A stretch of DNA of 64,000 bases from positions 186,001 to 250,000 of the forward strand of contig JACKKE010000001.1 in the NCBI GenBank assembly GCA_020637595.1, given 5' to 3'. Source of the stretch: Rhodobacter sp. Its GTDB lineage: Bacteria > Pseudomonadota > Alphaproteobacteria > Rhodobacterales > Rhodobacteraceae. Shown in pieces: positions 43,641 to 53,235 of the stretch. The notes beneath the pieces were generated by a model. The model saw only the letters and a list, made by a program, of their open reading frames with translations. It searched no databases and was not told where the DNA came from. The first letter of the stretch is position 1; every line of letters starts with the position of its first letter. A program made the translations under genes and the position numbers.

Positions 43641-44214
43641 ATGGAACGCAGCCACCCTGACCTCGTTGCGCTGGCGCGCCTGTCGGTGCTCGACCCGGTT
43701 GCCGGGGGCCGGGCGGTGATTGCGCTGGCGCCGGCGATGGCGACACGCTGGATGCTGCTGGCGGCGGCGGTGCTGGTCTCGGTGCTGCTGCTCTATGGCC
43801 TGCCGGTTCTGGCCGGCGAGACCGAGGGCATGCCGCCGCCGCTGACCTTTGCGCTGTGGCAGTTCGGTCTGAACGTGCTGGCCGCCGGGCTGGTTGCCTT
43901 TATCGGACAGGTGCTCGGCGGTCGGGGTCGGTTTGCCGATGCGTTGCTGCTGATGGGCTGGCTGCAGGCACTGACGGTGCCGCTGCTGGTTGCACAGCTG
44001 GTGGTGATCCTGGCGCTGCCGTTCTTCAACGTTCCGGTGCTGGTCGCCTCGGTGGCGGTGTCGATCTGGCTGCTGACCGGCTTTGTCTGCGCGCTGCACG
44101 GGTTCCGCTCGCGGCTGACTGTGCTGGTGGTCGGTATCATGGTGGTGATGGCCGTCAGCATGATCCTGTCCTTCGTGCTGGTGCTGATGGGCTATGCGCC
44201 CGTGGGGGTGACCG

Positions 44215-44222
<8 letters not shown>
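43641..44222 (+). CDS. YIP1-family membrane protein
   Basis: A 193-residue protein with five or six membrane helices and the N-terminal motif ALARLSVLDPVAGGRAVIAL, as in bacterial YIP1 domains. It lies 9 bp behind the previous YIP1-like gene and its end overlaps sufS by 8 bp, so it is in the suf transcript. Function unknown. Confidence 0.78.
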
Positions 44223-45435
<1,213 letters not shown>

Positions 45436-45450
45436 TCCCGTATTCGGCAG

Positions 45451-45472
45451 GCAGCCCGGAAAACCGGGCTGC
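45451..45472. terminator. bidirectional terminator between sufS and the protease gene
   Basis: Perfect 9-bp hairpin GCAGCCCGG-AAAA-CCGGGCTGC in the 48-bp gap between the two convergent stop codons. Confidence 0.85.
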
Positions 45473-45483
45473 AGCCTGAACCG

Positions 45484-46929
45484 TCAGCAGCGATCCCCCC
45501 GCCGCAATTGCTGCAGCGCCCGGGGGATGTTGATGCGATAGAAATCCTGCTCGAAATCCTCGCGCGCGACGACCACGCCGGTGCAGTGAAGCGACCCGAA
45601 GATGTCGTCGGGCGTCGCCTGCGGGCGCACCTCGCGCAGCAGGGCAATCGCGCCGGCGACATGGGGTGCGGCCATCGAGGTGCCGCTGAGCACGCCCCGG
45701 CTGCGCCGACCGGGCGGAAAGGCGGCCTCGATGTCGACGCCGGGGGCCGCCAGCCAGGCCCCCACGTCGTCGAGGTTGGAAAAAACCGCCATCCGGTTGG
45801 CGTCATCGGTGGCCGCCACCGCCAGAACCCAGGGATCGCAGGCGGGATGCGCGGATTGCCCGGACAGTGCGCTGTTCCCCGAGGCAGCAACCGGGATCAC
45901 CCCGCGCGACAGCAGATTCTGCGCGGCACTGGAGAAGGCCGGCAGGAAATCGGGGCAGGCCGAGGAAAAGATGCTGCCCTGCAGGCTCATGTTCACCGCG
46001 GCGATGCGGTGGGTTTCGGACAGCAGCAGCACATGTTCCAGCCCGGCCAGCAGATCGCTGTTGTAATAGCGCGCGCAGGGCGCGGCGCCGCTGCAACTGC
46101 TGTCGAGGTTGAAGCGGGAAAAGATCTGGATCGGGATGAGGCTGGCATCGGGCGCGACGCCGCGAAACCGCCGGCCCTGCGCGCCCGCGGCAATCGCCGC
46201 GACATGGGTGCCATGCCCGCATCCGCGGACGCTCAGGTCGCAGGCAGCCGCGGCATTGCGCGCGGTCGAGGAGGCGACGCCGCGCGGGCAGAGCGAGGTG
46301 GTGACATTTGTGGTGCTGGAAAAGCAGGCGCTGGCGGGGATCCGGGTGCGGTCAAAGGCGACGTGGCGATACTGGATGCCGGTGTCCAGCACGGCGACCG
46401 CCCAGCCCTCGCCGGTATGGCCCGCGCGCCACATCCGGGTCGCGCCGACGATCCGCGTGCTGCGATCCAGCGCGCCGTCGCCCACCGCGTCCTCGACGAT
46501 CGAGGTCACGTCAGGGCGGGCGGACAGCGCCTCCAGATCCTCGGCGCCGATGGTCAGCGCGACATAGGGAATGGTCCGGTAGTGCCGGTTCACGGTCAGG
46601 GCGGGAAAACGCGCCAGCAGGGCCTCTTGCGCCGCTGCGATGGCGTCGCGCTGGCCGGCGAGCGCGGTCGCGTCCAGTGTTCCTTCGGGGGCGACCGGCA
46701 CCCGCAGCCCGACGATCACCCGCACGCTGCCATCGCTGCGCGCGCGCGCGACCAGCGCGGCCACGCCATCGGCCGAGGGTGACGACGGGGCAGGGGTGGT
46801 CGTGGTCGGCAGGCCAAAGGCCGATTGCGCCGGTGCCGGACCGGGGGTCAGCGCGGCGGACACCGCCGCCGCCGCGATGCAGCTGAGCCAACGCTTCCAG
46901 GGCGGCGGGGACAGGGATGAAATCACCAT
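45484..46929 (-). CDS. secreted subtilisin-like serine protease (S8)
   Basis: A 481-residue protease with an N-terminal signal (WKRWLSCIAAAAVSAALTPG, cleavage near APAQ), a propeptide/inhibitor-like domain (about 60-150) and an S8 catalytic domain. The triad is Asp182 in AVAVLDTGIQ, His239 in GCGHGTHVA and Ser418 in SGTSMAAPHVAG, with oxyanion Asn352. Ten or so cysteines in the mature part suggest disulfides outside the cytoplasm. The ATG 46929 follows AGAGG and gives the signal peptide; the longer frame does not. Confidence 0.92.
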   Translation of the reverse strand: MVISSLSPPPWKRWLSCIAAAAVSAALTPGPAPAQSAFGLPTTTTPAPSSPSADGVAALVARARSDGSVRVIVGLRVPVAPEGTLDATALAGQRDAIAAAQEALLARFPALTVNRHYRTIPYVALTIGAEDLEALSARPDVTSIVEDAVGDGALDRSTRIVGATRMWRAGHTGEGWAVAVLDTGIQYRHVAFDRTRIPASACFSSTTNVTTSLCPRGVASSTARNAAAACDLSVRGCGHGTHVAAIAAGAQGRRFRGVAPDASLIPIQIFSRFNLDSSCSGAAPCARYYNSDLLAGLEHVLLLSETHRIAAVNMSLQGSIFSSACPDFLPAFSSAAQNLLSRGVIPVAASGNSALSGQSAHPACDPWVLAVAATDDANRMAVFSNLDDVGAWLAAPGVDIEAAFPPGRRSRGVLSGTSMAAPHVAGAIALLREVRPQATPDDIFGSLHCTGVVVAREDFEQDFYRINIPRALQQLRRGDRC

Positions 46930-47069
46930 GATCAACCTCTTACATTTCCGAGGGATCAGGGTAACATCCGGGGGTTGATCCATAAAGCGCCGATCCCGGC
47001 CTGCGGCCAAGCCTCTGTGCCGGATGGATTCACCGCTGCCATAGCTGCCGAATGGGCGCCGAATGGGCA

Positions 47070-47098
47070 TTGTGTTTGCCGCCGCTTTGTCCTATTCC
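47070..47098 (+). promoter_or_regulatory. tRNA-Arg promoter
   Basis: TTGTGT (47070-47075), exactly 17 bp, TATTCC (47093-47098), ending 10 nt before the tRNA. Confidence 0.5.
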
Positions 47099-47108
47099 GG
47101 CAACCGAA

Positions 47109-47185
47109 GCACCCATAGCTCAGCTGGATAGAGCGTTGCCCTCCGAAGGCAAAGGTCAGAGGTTCGAATCCTCTTGGGTGCGCCA
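47109..47185 (+). tRNA. tRNA-Arg (anticodon CCG)
   Basis: A 77-nt tRNA. Acceptor GCACCCA pairs with TGGGTGC, followed by discriminator G and encoded CCA. Anticodon stem TTGCC/GGCAA holds the loop CTCCGAA with anticodon CCG, reading CGG. D-arm AGCTCAGCTGGATAGAGC and T-arm GGTTCGAATCC are standard. Confidence 0.97.
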
Positions 47186-47232
47186 GTTTCCCCCAGAGAT
47201 ACACAGTTTTCCGACGGTGCGCTGGCCTGCCG

Positions 47233-48198
47233 TCAGCCCTTGACCACCCGCTGGTCGATCGCACCGAACAGCGGTGTGCCGTCAGGCAGGTCGGCCTGCA
47301 TCCGCACGCGGTCGCCAAAGGCCATGAACGGGGTGCGCGGCTCGCCGTGGTCTTCCATCTCGATACCGCGGCGTTCGGCGATGCACGAAGAGCCGACCTC
47401 GCGGTAATTCTCGTTCGATACCGTGCCCGAGCCGATCACCGTCCCCGCCACGAGGTCGCGCGAATAGGCGGCGTGGGCGACCAGGTCGTCGAAGCCGGCG
47501 CTCATCGCAGAACCGTTGGCAGCGCCGAACCGCGCGCCGTTCCAGTCGACCCGCAGCGGCAGGTCGATGCGGGCATCGCGCCAGTGGTCGCCCAGCTCAT
47601 CGGGGGTCACCGCGACCGGGGCCATCGAGCAGGCGGGCTTGGCGTGGATCCAGCCGAACCCGGTCTTCATTTCGGCCGGGGCGATGCGGCGCAGCGACCA
47701 GTCGTTGATCTGCACCAGCAGGCGGATGTGGCGGCGGGCCTCGGCGGGCGGGGTGCCCATCGGCACGGCATCGGTGAGGATGCCGAACTCGCCCTCGAAG
47801 TCGATGCCGTCCTGATCCGAGGGCAGCGGCACATCGGCGCAAGGCGCCAGAAAGCGATGGGACAGGCCCTGATACATCAGCGGCCGGCCCTGCGTGTCGA
47901 CCGGATCCATCTTGAACACCCGCTGCATCAGGTCGCCGTGGCTGTCAAAGGCGGATCCGTCGAGCCATTGCCAGGCCCGGGGCAGGGGCGCCAGCGCCGT
48001 CGCCGGGTCAAAGGGCTGCCCGCCGCCGGCATTCAGCGCCGCGTATTCCGCGGTTAGCGCCGGGGCGGTCCCCTGCCAATCCTCGAGCGCCTGCTGAAGG
48101 GTCTGCGCGGCTTGCGCCGGGGCGCAGCGGCTGTGGTCGCGGCTGACGATATGCAGGCGGCCGTCGGGGGTGCCATTGGCGAGGGTTGCGAGTTTCAT
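47233..48198 (-). CDS. fumarylacetoacetate hydrolase family protein
   Basis: A 321-residue two-domain FAH protein. The N-terminus MKLATLANGTPDGRLHIVSRD is typical of the FAA2-like group; metal/acidic residues sit in QDGIDFEGEFGILTDAV and the C-terminal SGTVSNENYREVG carries the substrate loop. Likely hydrolyses a ring-cleavage product carrying a C-C beta-diketo unit. Last gene of the ring-degradation operon; AAGGA precedes ATG 48198. Confidence 0.88.
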   Translation of the reverse strand: MKLATLANGTPDGRLHIVSRDHSRCAPAQAAQTLQQALEDWQGTAPALTAEYAALNAGGGQPFDPATALAPLPRAWQWLDGSAFDSHGDLMQRVFKMDPVDTQGRPLMYQGLSHRFLAPCADVPLPSDQDGIDFEGEFGILTDAVPMGTPPAEARRHIRLLVQINDWSLRRIAPAEMKTGFGWIHAKPACSMAPVAVTPDELGDHWRDARIDLPLRVDWNGARFGAANGSAMSAGFDDLVAHAAYSRDLVAGTVIGSGTVSNENYREVGSSCIAERRGIEMEDHGEPRTPFMAFGDRVRMQADLPDGTPLFGAIDQRVVKG

Positions 48199-48238
48199 GG
48201 CTGTCCTTTTGCGTTGTCGGCCCAGTTGAGCGCCGGTG

Positions 48239-48814
48239 TCACTGACTGTCCAGAGCTGCCGCGATCTCGGGCGCATAGGCCGCGTCGATCAGCACAAAGA
48301 GCATCCGGCAGGGCCGCCCCGAGCGGTTGGCCCAGGCATGGTTGGTGCCGCGCTGGATCACCACCGAGCCGGGTTTCAGCACCGCTTCGCCCTGATCCAG
48401 AACCAGCGTCATTTCCCCGTCGATCACGATGCCATAGTCGATGGATTCGGTCCGGTGCATCAGCGGATGCGGGCTGTCCGCAGCCACAGTCGAGGCCGCG
48501 GCATCGCCGATTTCGCGGAACGCGGCCCCCATCCGGTCGGCGCCCTGGGCCAGGAATTCGGCGCTGTCGGGCGGGATGTCGACAAAGCGGATGCGTGTGC
48601 CGCCCGGCGGGGGCGGTAGCACGATGGCACCGGTTGCCGGGTCGGGGCCGTTGTCGGCCAGCGGCTGCGCCGGGGTGTTCCAGACCTCGTGGAACACCGT
48701 GCCGGGGATCGCCTCCAGCTCGCGGACCACGGGCAGCGGCCCCGAGGAGACGATCACCGCGCGCCCGGCGGCGTCATGGCCGGTGACGACACGGTGAATC
48801 GGTGGAAAGGGCAT
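48239..48814 (-). CDS. cupin-domain protein
   Basis: A 191-residue single-cupin protein. The second half carries the cupin motifs MHRTESIDYGIVIDGEMTLVLD and LKPGSVVIQRGTNHAWANRSG, with His and Glu metal ligands. It is too short for a gentisate dioxygenase (about 350 residues, two cupins). It could be a small metallo-dioxygenase, isomerase or sensor of the pathway. SD GAGGA; 3 bp behind the cyclase-family gene. Confidence 0.85.
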   Translation of the reverse strand: MPFPPIHRVVTGHDAAGRAVIVSSGPLPVVRELEAIPGTVFHEVWNTPAQPLADNGPDPATGAIVLPPPPGGTRIRFVDIPPDSAEFLAQGADRMGAAFREIGDAAASTVAADSPHPLMHRTESIDYGIVIDGEMTLVLDQGEAVLKPGSVVIQRGTNHAWANRSGRPCRMLFVLIDAAYAPEIAAALDSQ

Positions 48815-48817
48815 GGG

Positions 48818-49615
48818 TCAGTCCTCGAAGATCGCCACCGCCCGGGTCGACCCGGCCGAGCCGCCGCGGACCTTTTGCGGAAAGCAGGCGATGGTAAAGC
48901 CGGTTGGCGGCAGGGTTTCCAGCTGGTGCAGTTTCTCGAGGTGGCAATAGCCGATCTCGCGTCCGGCCTTGTGGCCCTCCCAGATCCGCGCGGTGTCGCC
49001 GGTCTCGCGCACGACTTCGGCCACGAAGCGGGTCGGCGGATCCCAGGACCAAGCATCGGTGCCGGTCACGCGGATGCCCTGTTCCAGCAGGAACAGCGTC
49101 GCCTCGCGGCCCATGCCACAGCCCTTGCTGACATAGTCGGGCTGGCCATAGGCTGCGCCGGCCGCGGTGTTGATCACCACGATTTCCAGCGGCCTCAGGG
49201 TGTGGCCGATGCGTGCAAGCTCGGCCTCGACATCGGCGGCGCTGACCCGGTAGCCGTCCGGGAAATGGCGGAAATCCAGCTTGACCCCGGGCTGGAAACA
49301 CCACTCCAGCGGCACCTCGTCGATGGTCATCGCCCGTTTCGGCGGACCGAACCGGGCATCCATCGTCGAGGCGTAATGCCAGGGCGCGTCCAGATGGGTG
49401 CCGTTGTGGGTCGTCACCTCCAGCTTTTCCGCCGCCGCGGCCTCGCCGTCGGGATAGTCCGAGGGCTTGGTGCCGGGATAGAGGTGCTGGAACTCGCCCA
49501 ACGTATCGCGGTGCGACTGATAGGTGATCTTCGGTGCCAGCGGCGGCGGGTCCGACAGCACATCGTTTTCCAGATAGATCGACAGATCGACGATGCGGCG
49601 TGTGGCTGCGGTCAT
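48818..49615 (-). CDS. cyclase-family metal-dependent hydrolase (isatin hydrolase/kynurenine formamidase fold)
   Basis: A 265-residue protein with the metal motif HNGTHLDAPWH (His70, His74, Asp76, His80) that defines the cyclase family. Characterised members hydrolyse N-formylkynurenine, isatin or similar cyclic/formyl amides with Mn2+ or Zn2+. In this operon it points to a nitrogen-containing aromatic substrate or to an amide intermediate. ATGA overlap with the MFS gene upstream. Confidence 0.88.
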   Translation of the reverse strand: MTAATRRIVDLSIYLENDVLSDPPPLAPKITYQSHRDTLGEFQHLYPGTKPSDYPDGEAAAAEKLEVTTHNGTHLDAPWHYASTMDARFGPPKRAMTIDEVPLEWCFQPGVKLDFRHFPDGYRVSAADVEAELARIGHTLRPLEIVVINTAAGAAYGQPDYVSKGCGMGREATLFLLEQGIRVTGTDAWSWDPPTRFVAEVVRETGDTARIWEGHKAGREIGYCHLEKLHQLETLPPTGFTIACFPQKVRGGSAGSTRAVAIFED

Positions 49616-50730
49616 GCGCGGCTTGCTTTCGAAAAGAACCCGATCGACAGCAGCGCGACGATCACCGCGGCGATGCCCAGGGCACCATAACCCAGATTCT
49701 GCCCCAGCGCGCCCCCCACCACCGGCCCCAGTGCCGCGCCAATCATCAGCATCGCCGGGGTCGCGGCCACTGCGCGCCCGGTCGGGTCGAGCCGCGCCAG
49801 CAGGCCGAAGGCAAAGGTGTGGGTAAAGATCTGCACCGCGACAAAGAACGCCGCCGCCGGGGCCCAGACCGGATAGACCGCGACCGAGGTCACGATCAGC
49901 GCGAGGATTGCCTGCACCGCGGGGCCGACCTGGGTCACCCGGTGCGCATCCAGCCGTTTTTCCAGCAGCGCCGCCAGCGGGGCGGGGATCAGGAAGTTCA
50001 CCACCCCCAGCGCGATCAGCACCGCCAGCACCGCTTCATGGGCAAAGCCATGCGTGCCGCCGATCACCTCGACAAAGGAAAACACCATCGCCTGGTTGAA
50101 GGTCATCAGGCTGACGCCGATGATCACCAGCCAGACCGAGCGCCGCCATTTTCCGGTCGGCAGGTCGTGCAGATCCTGGGGGTTGCGCATCAGGATCGCG
50201 CAGACCACCGCGGCCAGCACCATCACCAGGGCGAAGACCTGGAACAGTGCGGCCCCGCCGCGCGCGATCAGGATTTGCGGCACCGCCCCCATATAGACGA
50301 TCCCGAACAGGCCCAGCGCGATTCCCGCCATCGCGAACAGCCGGTGCGGGTTGGCGCTGTGGCCGATGGTGCCGTGGATCATCGACAGGGCGCTGCCGGC
50401 GGCCAGACCGGCGACCAGATGCAGCCCGGCCAGCGGGCCAAAGGCGGTCTGCGTCGAGGCGATCCAGAAGGCGGCGGCGGAAAGCGCAAAGCCCAGCACC
50501 GCCACGAGGCGCTGGTTCAGACGGGTGAAACGCGGCGCAAAGATCGCGCTGGCGATCACCGCCCCCAGCAGGAACAGCGTGGCCAGGCCGCCGGCCTGCT
50601 GCGGTTCAAAGCCGAAACGCTCGACCAGCGCACCAACCCAGACGGGCAGGGCGACAAGGTCGATCATCCCGGCGCAATGCGCAACGACCAGCGCGGTGGC
50701 GCCCGCGGCGCCGATGGATCTTGTGGACAT
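49612..50730 (-). CDS. MFS transporter
   Basis: A 372-residue major facilitator with eleven to twelve helices. It lacks the classical long central loop and is short for the family. It is joined to the cyclase-family gene by ATGA and lies 27 bp behind the monooxygenase gene. Likely uptake carrier for the pathway substrate, or exporter of an intermediate; direction is not readable. Confidence 0.85.
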   Translation of the reverse strand: MSTRSIGAAGATALVVAHCAGMIDLVALPVWVGALVERFGFEPQQAGGLATLFLLGAVIASAIFAPRFTRLNQRLVAVLGFALSAAAFWIASTQTAFGPLAGLHLVAGLAAGSALSMIHGTIGHSANPHRLFAMAGIALGLFGIVYMGAVPQILIARGGAALFQVFALVMVLAAVVCAILMRNPQDLHDLPTGKWRRSVWLVIIGVSLMTFNQAMVFSFVEVIGGTHGFAHEAVLAVLIALGVVNFLIPAPLAALLEKRLDAHRVTQVGPAVQAILALIVTSVAVYPVWAPAAAFFVAVQIFTHTFAFGLLARLDPTGRAVAATPAMLMIGAALGPVVGGALGQNLGYGALGIAAVIVALLSIGFFSKASRA

Positions 50731-50757
50731 GGAACCCTCCCTGTTCCGGGTGAAATC

Positions 50758-51879
50758 TCAGATCGGCTGTGCCAGCGCGCCCAGCGTCTGGCCCATGATC
50801 CGGGCATGCTCGGCGTGATCGCCGCCGGTGATCTCGATCTCGGCCAGCCGGCCCGAGTTTTCGACGACCATCCGACACCGCTCGAAACGTCGTTCCTCGA
50901 AGGCGGCAAAGGCCTCGGTCAGCGTCGGTCGGGCGGCGAGTTCCTCGGCCAGGACGACACCGTCCTCCATCCCCATCAGCGCGCCGGCGGCCATGTGCGG
51001 GGTGGTGGCATGCACCGCGTCCCCGATCAGCACCACCTTGCCGCGCGTCCAGGGACGCGGCAGCATCATGTTCTCCAGCGGGCGATAGTTGATCTGGCTG
51101 TCCGCCCCCAGCCCGGCGGCCAGACGGGTCAGCACCGGCGAGGGGAACCTGGCCAGCAGCGCCTTCAGCCGGTCGATGAACTGTGCCGGATCGACATGCT
51201 CGTTGACGGGCTTGTCCTCGGTCAGGAACAGATAGCTCTGGGTGTCGCTGACATGGTTGACGCCGGCCTTCAGTTTCGGCCCCATCCACATGGTGATGGT
51301 CGGCAGCTCGGCCGGACGGGGCACCACCGCGCGCCAGACCGCCTGGCCGACATAGCGGGGTTTCGGTGCATCGGGATAGAGGGCCTTGCGCACCGACGAG
51401 GCAAAGCCGTCTGCGCCGACGATCAGGTCATACTCGTCCGCGCTGCCATCGGTAAAGGCAACGCGGCCGCTGTCGGCGTCGATCGTGGTGAAGCTGACGC
51501 CAAGGCGCACGCTTACCCCTTCGGCGCGCACCTTGTCGGCCAGGATCCGCGCCAGTGCCGGGCGCATGATGCCGCCGTTGCCGGGCAGACCGGGCACCAG
51601 CGTTGGCGTCGGCATCTCGAACACCAGCTGATCCTGCGGGCCGCGCATGTGCACGCCGTCGCAGGTCGCCCCAGCCTTCAGATAGGCGTCGATGATCCCC
51701 AGCTGTCCGAACAGCCGGAAGGTCGCGCCGTTCAGGCTGATTCCGGCGCCATAGGTGCGCCAGTCCTTGTCGATCTCGACCAGATCGACCGCCACCCCCT
51801 GCCGCTGCAGGACAATCGCCGCGGTCATTCCCGAAAACCCGCCGCCGATCACCAGCGCGCGGCTCACCCCTGCGTTCAT
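50758..51879 (-). CDS. FAD-dependent aromatic monooxygenase
   Basis: A 373-residue class A flavoprotein hydroxylase. ALVIGGGFSGMTAAIVL is the dinucleotide motif, DLIVGADGFASSVRK the DG motif, and KVVLIGDAVHATTPHMAAGALMGMEDG the GD motif with the FAD ribityl site. It hydroxylates a phenolic or pyridinol ring with NAD(P)H and oxygen, making the diol for ring cleavage. Similar enzymes are salicylate and 6-hydroxynicotinate 3-monooxygenases. SD GGAGG precedes the ATG. Confidence 0.9.
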   Translation of the reverse strand: MNAGVSRALVIGGGFSGMTAAIVLQRQGVAVDLVEIDKDWRTYGAGISLNGATFRLFGQLGIIDAYLKAGATCDGVHMRGPQDQLVFEMPTPTLVPGLPGNGGIMRPALARILADKVRAEGVSVRLGVSFTTIDADSGRVAFTDGSADEYDLIVGADGFASSVRKALYPDAPKPRYVGQAVWRAVVPRPAELPTITMWMGPKLKAGVNHVSDTQSYLFLTEDKPVNEHVDPAQFIDRLKALLARFPSPVLTRLAAGLGADSQINYRPLENMMLPRPWTRGKVVLIGDAVHATTPHMAAGALMGMEDGVVLAEELAARPTLTEAFAAFEERRFERCRMVVENSGRLAEIEITGGDHAEHARIMGQTLGALAQPI

Positions 51880-51899
51880 ACCCTTCCTCCCTCGCTCAC

Positions 51900-52262
51900 T
51901 CAGTCCTCGGCCAGCCGCACCATCCCGTCTGCGCCGGTTTCCAGCCTCACGCGCGTCAGCCGCTGCCCCAGGCAGGGGCCGACCACGCAGTCTCCCGTCT
52001 CCATGTCGAACTGCGCCCCGTGCGAGTGGCAGGCCAGATGCGTGCCCTCGCCGTTCAGGTAGCGGTCGGTCTTCCAGGCCATCGGCGTCCCGCCCGCATA
52101 ATGCGGACACGAGTCGAGCCAACCGTGCAGGCGCCCCCCCTTGCGCAGCACGATCACCTTCTGGCGTGCCCCCGGCGTCCGTGGGAAACCGCGCGCCTGA
52201 CCTTCGCCGATGGCATCGGCGCGGCACAGGGCATGCGTGGTTTCCGGGGCCGTGCTTACCAC
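51900..52262 (-). CDS. Rieske 2Fe-2S ferredoxin
   Basis: A 120-residue stand-alone Rieske protein with Cys52-Pro-His54 and Cys78-His-Ser-His81 as cluster ligands. The start is GTG 52262, overlapping the end of the dioxygenase gene by 7 bp; no upstream ATG in the frame gives a sensible protein. The family normally passes electrons to a Rieske oxygenase, but no oxygenase alpha subunit is in the operon, so it may serve the neighbouring enzymes or a distant oxygenase. Confidence 0.88.
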   Translation of the reverse strand: MVSTAPETTHALCRADAIGEGQARGFPRTPGARQKVIVLRKGGRLHGWLDSCPHYAGGTPMAWKTDRYLNGEGTHLACHSHGAQFDMETGDCVVGPCLGQRLTRVRLETGADGMVRLAED

Positions 52263-53221
52263 TCGGGCGTTCCCTCGTCCTCGACGATGCCCTTGGGGTC
52301 GGGGCCCGGCATCCAGCGGCGCTGCGCCTCGAACAGGAACACCTGCGAGGCCTTCGGCGTCAGCATGGCTTCGCGCGCGACCCAGCTGTCGTCGTGCTTG
52401 TCCATATCGGCATCGTATTCGAAATGGGTGCCCAGCGGGCTGTTGAAATACCAAAACCAGTTCGAGCCGAACTTGTGCCGGCCCGGCCCCCAGAAGCTCT
52501 GATAGCCCTTGTTGACCAGTCGCGTGCCGGCCAACATCAGTTCGGTCGGGCCGCCCATGTGAAAGGCCAGATGTTCGAGCCCCTTCATGTATTCGGGCGT
52601 GGTGATGAAAAAGAGCGTGTGGTGGTCGTCATTCGCGCGCGGGCGCAGGAACGGCCCGGCGGGTTTCAGCACGTCGGTCACCACAAACCCCAGCCGGTCG
52701 CAGTAGAAATCGCGCGCGGCGTCCTGGTCGGGCACGAACAGGACGTGATGGCTGAGGGTGCGCGGCTGCGCGGGTTTGCCGGGAAAGACGCCCAGTTCGT
52801 TGGGCGCGCGCTGTGCCGGGGCGCCGGGGGCGTTGATCTTTTCCGCAGGCATGCTCAGCGGGCGCCGCCTGGTCACCTGGAACTTCAGGGCGAAGCCGTG
52901 CACGTCCGTGGTCTCGATCGAGCCATCGGCCAGCCGTGTCACCCGCCGGTCCTTGCCCAGTTCCGCGGCGATCGCGTCGATATCCTCGGGCGCGACCACG
53001 CCATAGACCTGCTGGCGCAGCATCGTTGCGGTGGGCAGCGGATCGGGCAGCGAGGGGTCGGATTTCGCGCGGATGATGATGCCGGTGCCGTCGAGCGCCT
53101 CGAACAGGCCGCCGGTGGCGTCGACATCGACCGGGGTCAGGCCGAAATCGGTCAGGTATTCGGCGCTGCTGGCCAGGTCGTCGACGCCGAAGACCAGATA
53201 GTCGGGTCCGATGATGTTCAT
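52256..53221 (-). CDS. extradiol ring-cleavage dioxygenase (VOC type I)
   Basis: A 321-residue two-module vicinal-oxygen-chelate protein. The catalytic C-terminal module carries iron ligands His (LSHHVLF), His (HLAFHM) and Glu (THFEYD). It cleaves a catechol-like ring next to the hydroxyls. It is second in the operon, 14 bp behind the hydrolase gene. SD CGGAG. Confidence 0.9.
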   Translation of the reverse strand: MNIIGPDYLVFGVDDLASSAEYLTDFGLTPVDVDATGGLFEALDGTGIIIRAKSDPSLPDPLPTATMLRQQVYGVVAPEDIDAIAAELGKDRRVTRLADGSIETTDVHGFALKFQVTRRRPLSMPAEKINAPGAPAQRAPNELGVFPGKPAQPRTLSHHVLFVPDQDAARDFYCDRLGFVVTDVLKPAGPFLRPRANDDHHTLFFITTPEYMKGLEHLAFHMGGPTELMLAGTRLVNKGYQSFWGPGRHKFGSNWFWYFNSPLGTHFEYDADMDKHDDSWVAREAMLTPKASQVFLFEAQRRWMPGPDPKGIVEDEGTPEW

Positions 53222-53235
53222 GGAAAATCTCCGGT

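Noticed and set aside
48239..48814. Gentisate 1,2-dioxygenase
   Set aside because: The protein is about half the needed length and has one cupin, and the operon encodes an extradiol VOC dioxygenase instead.
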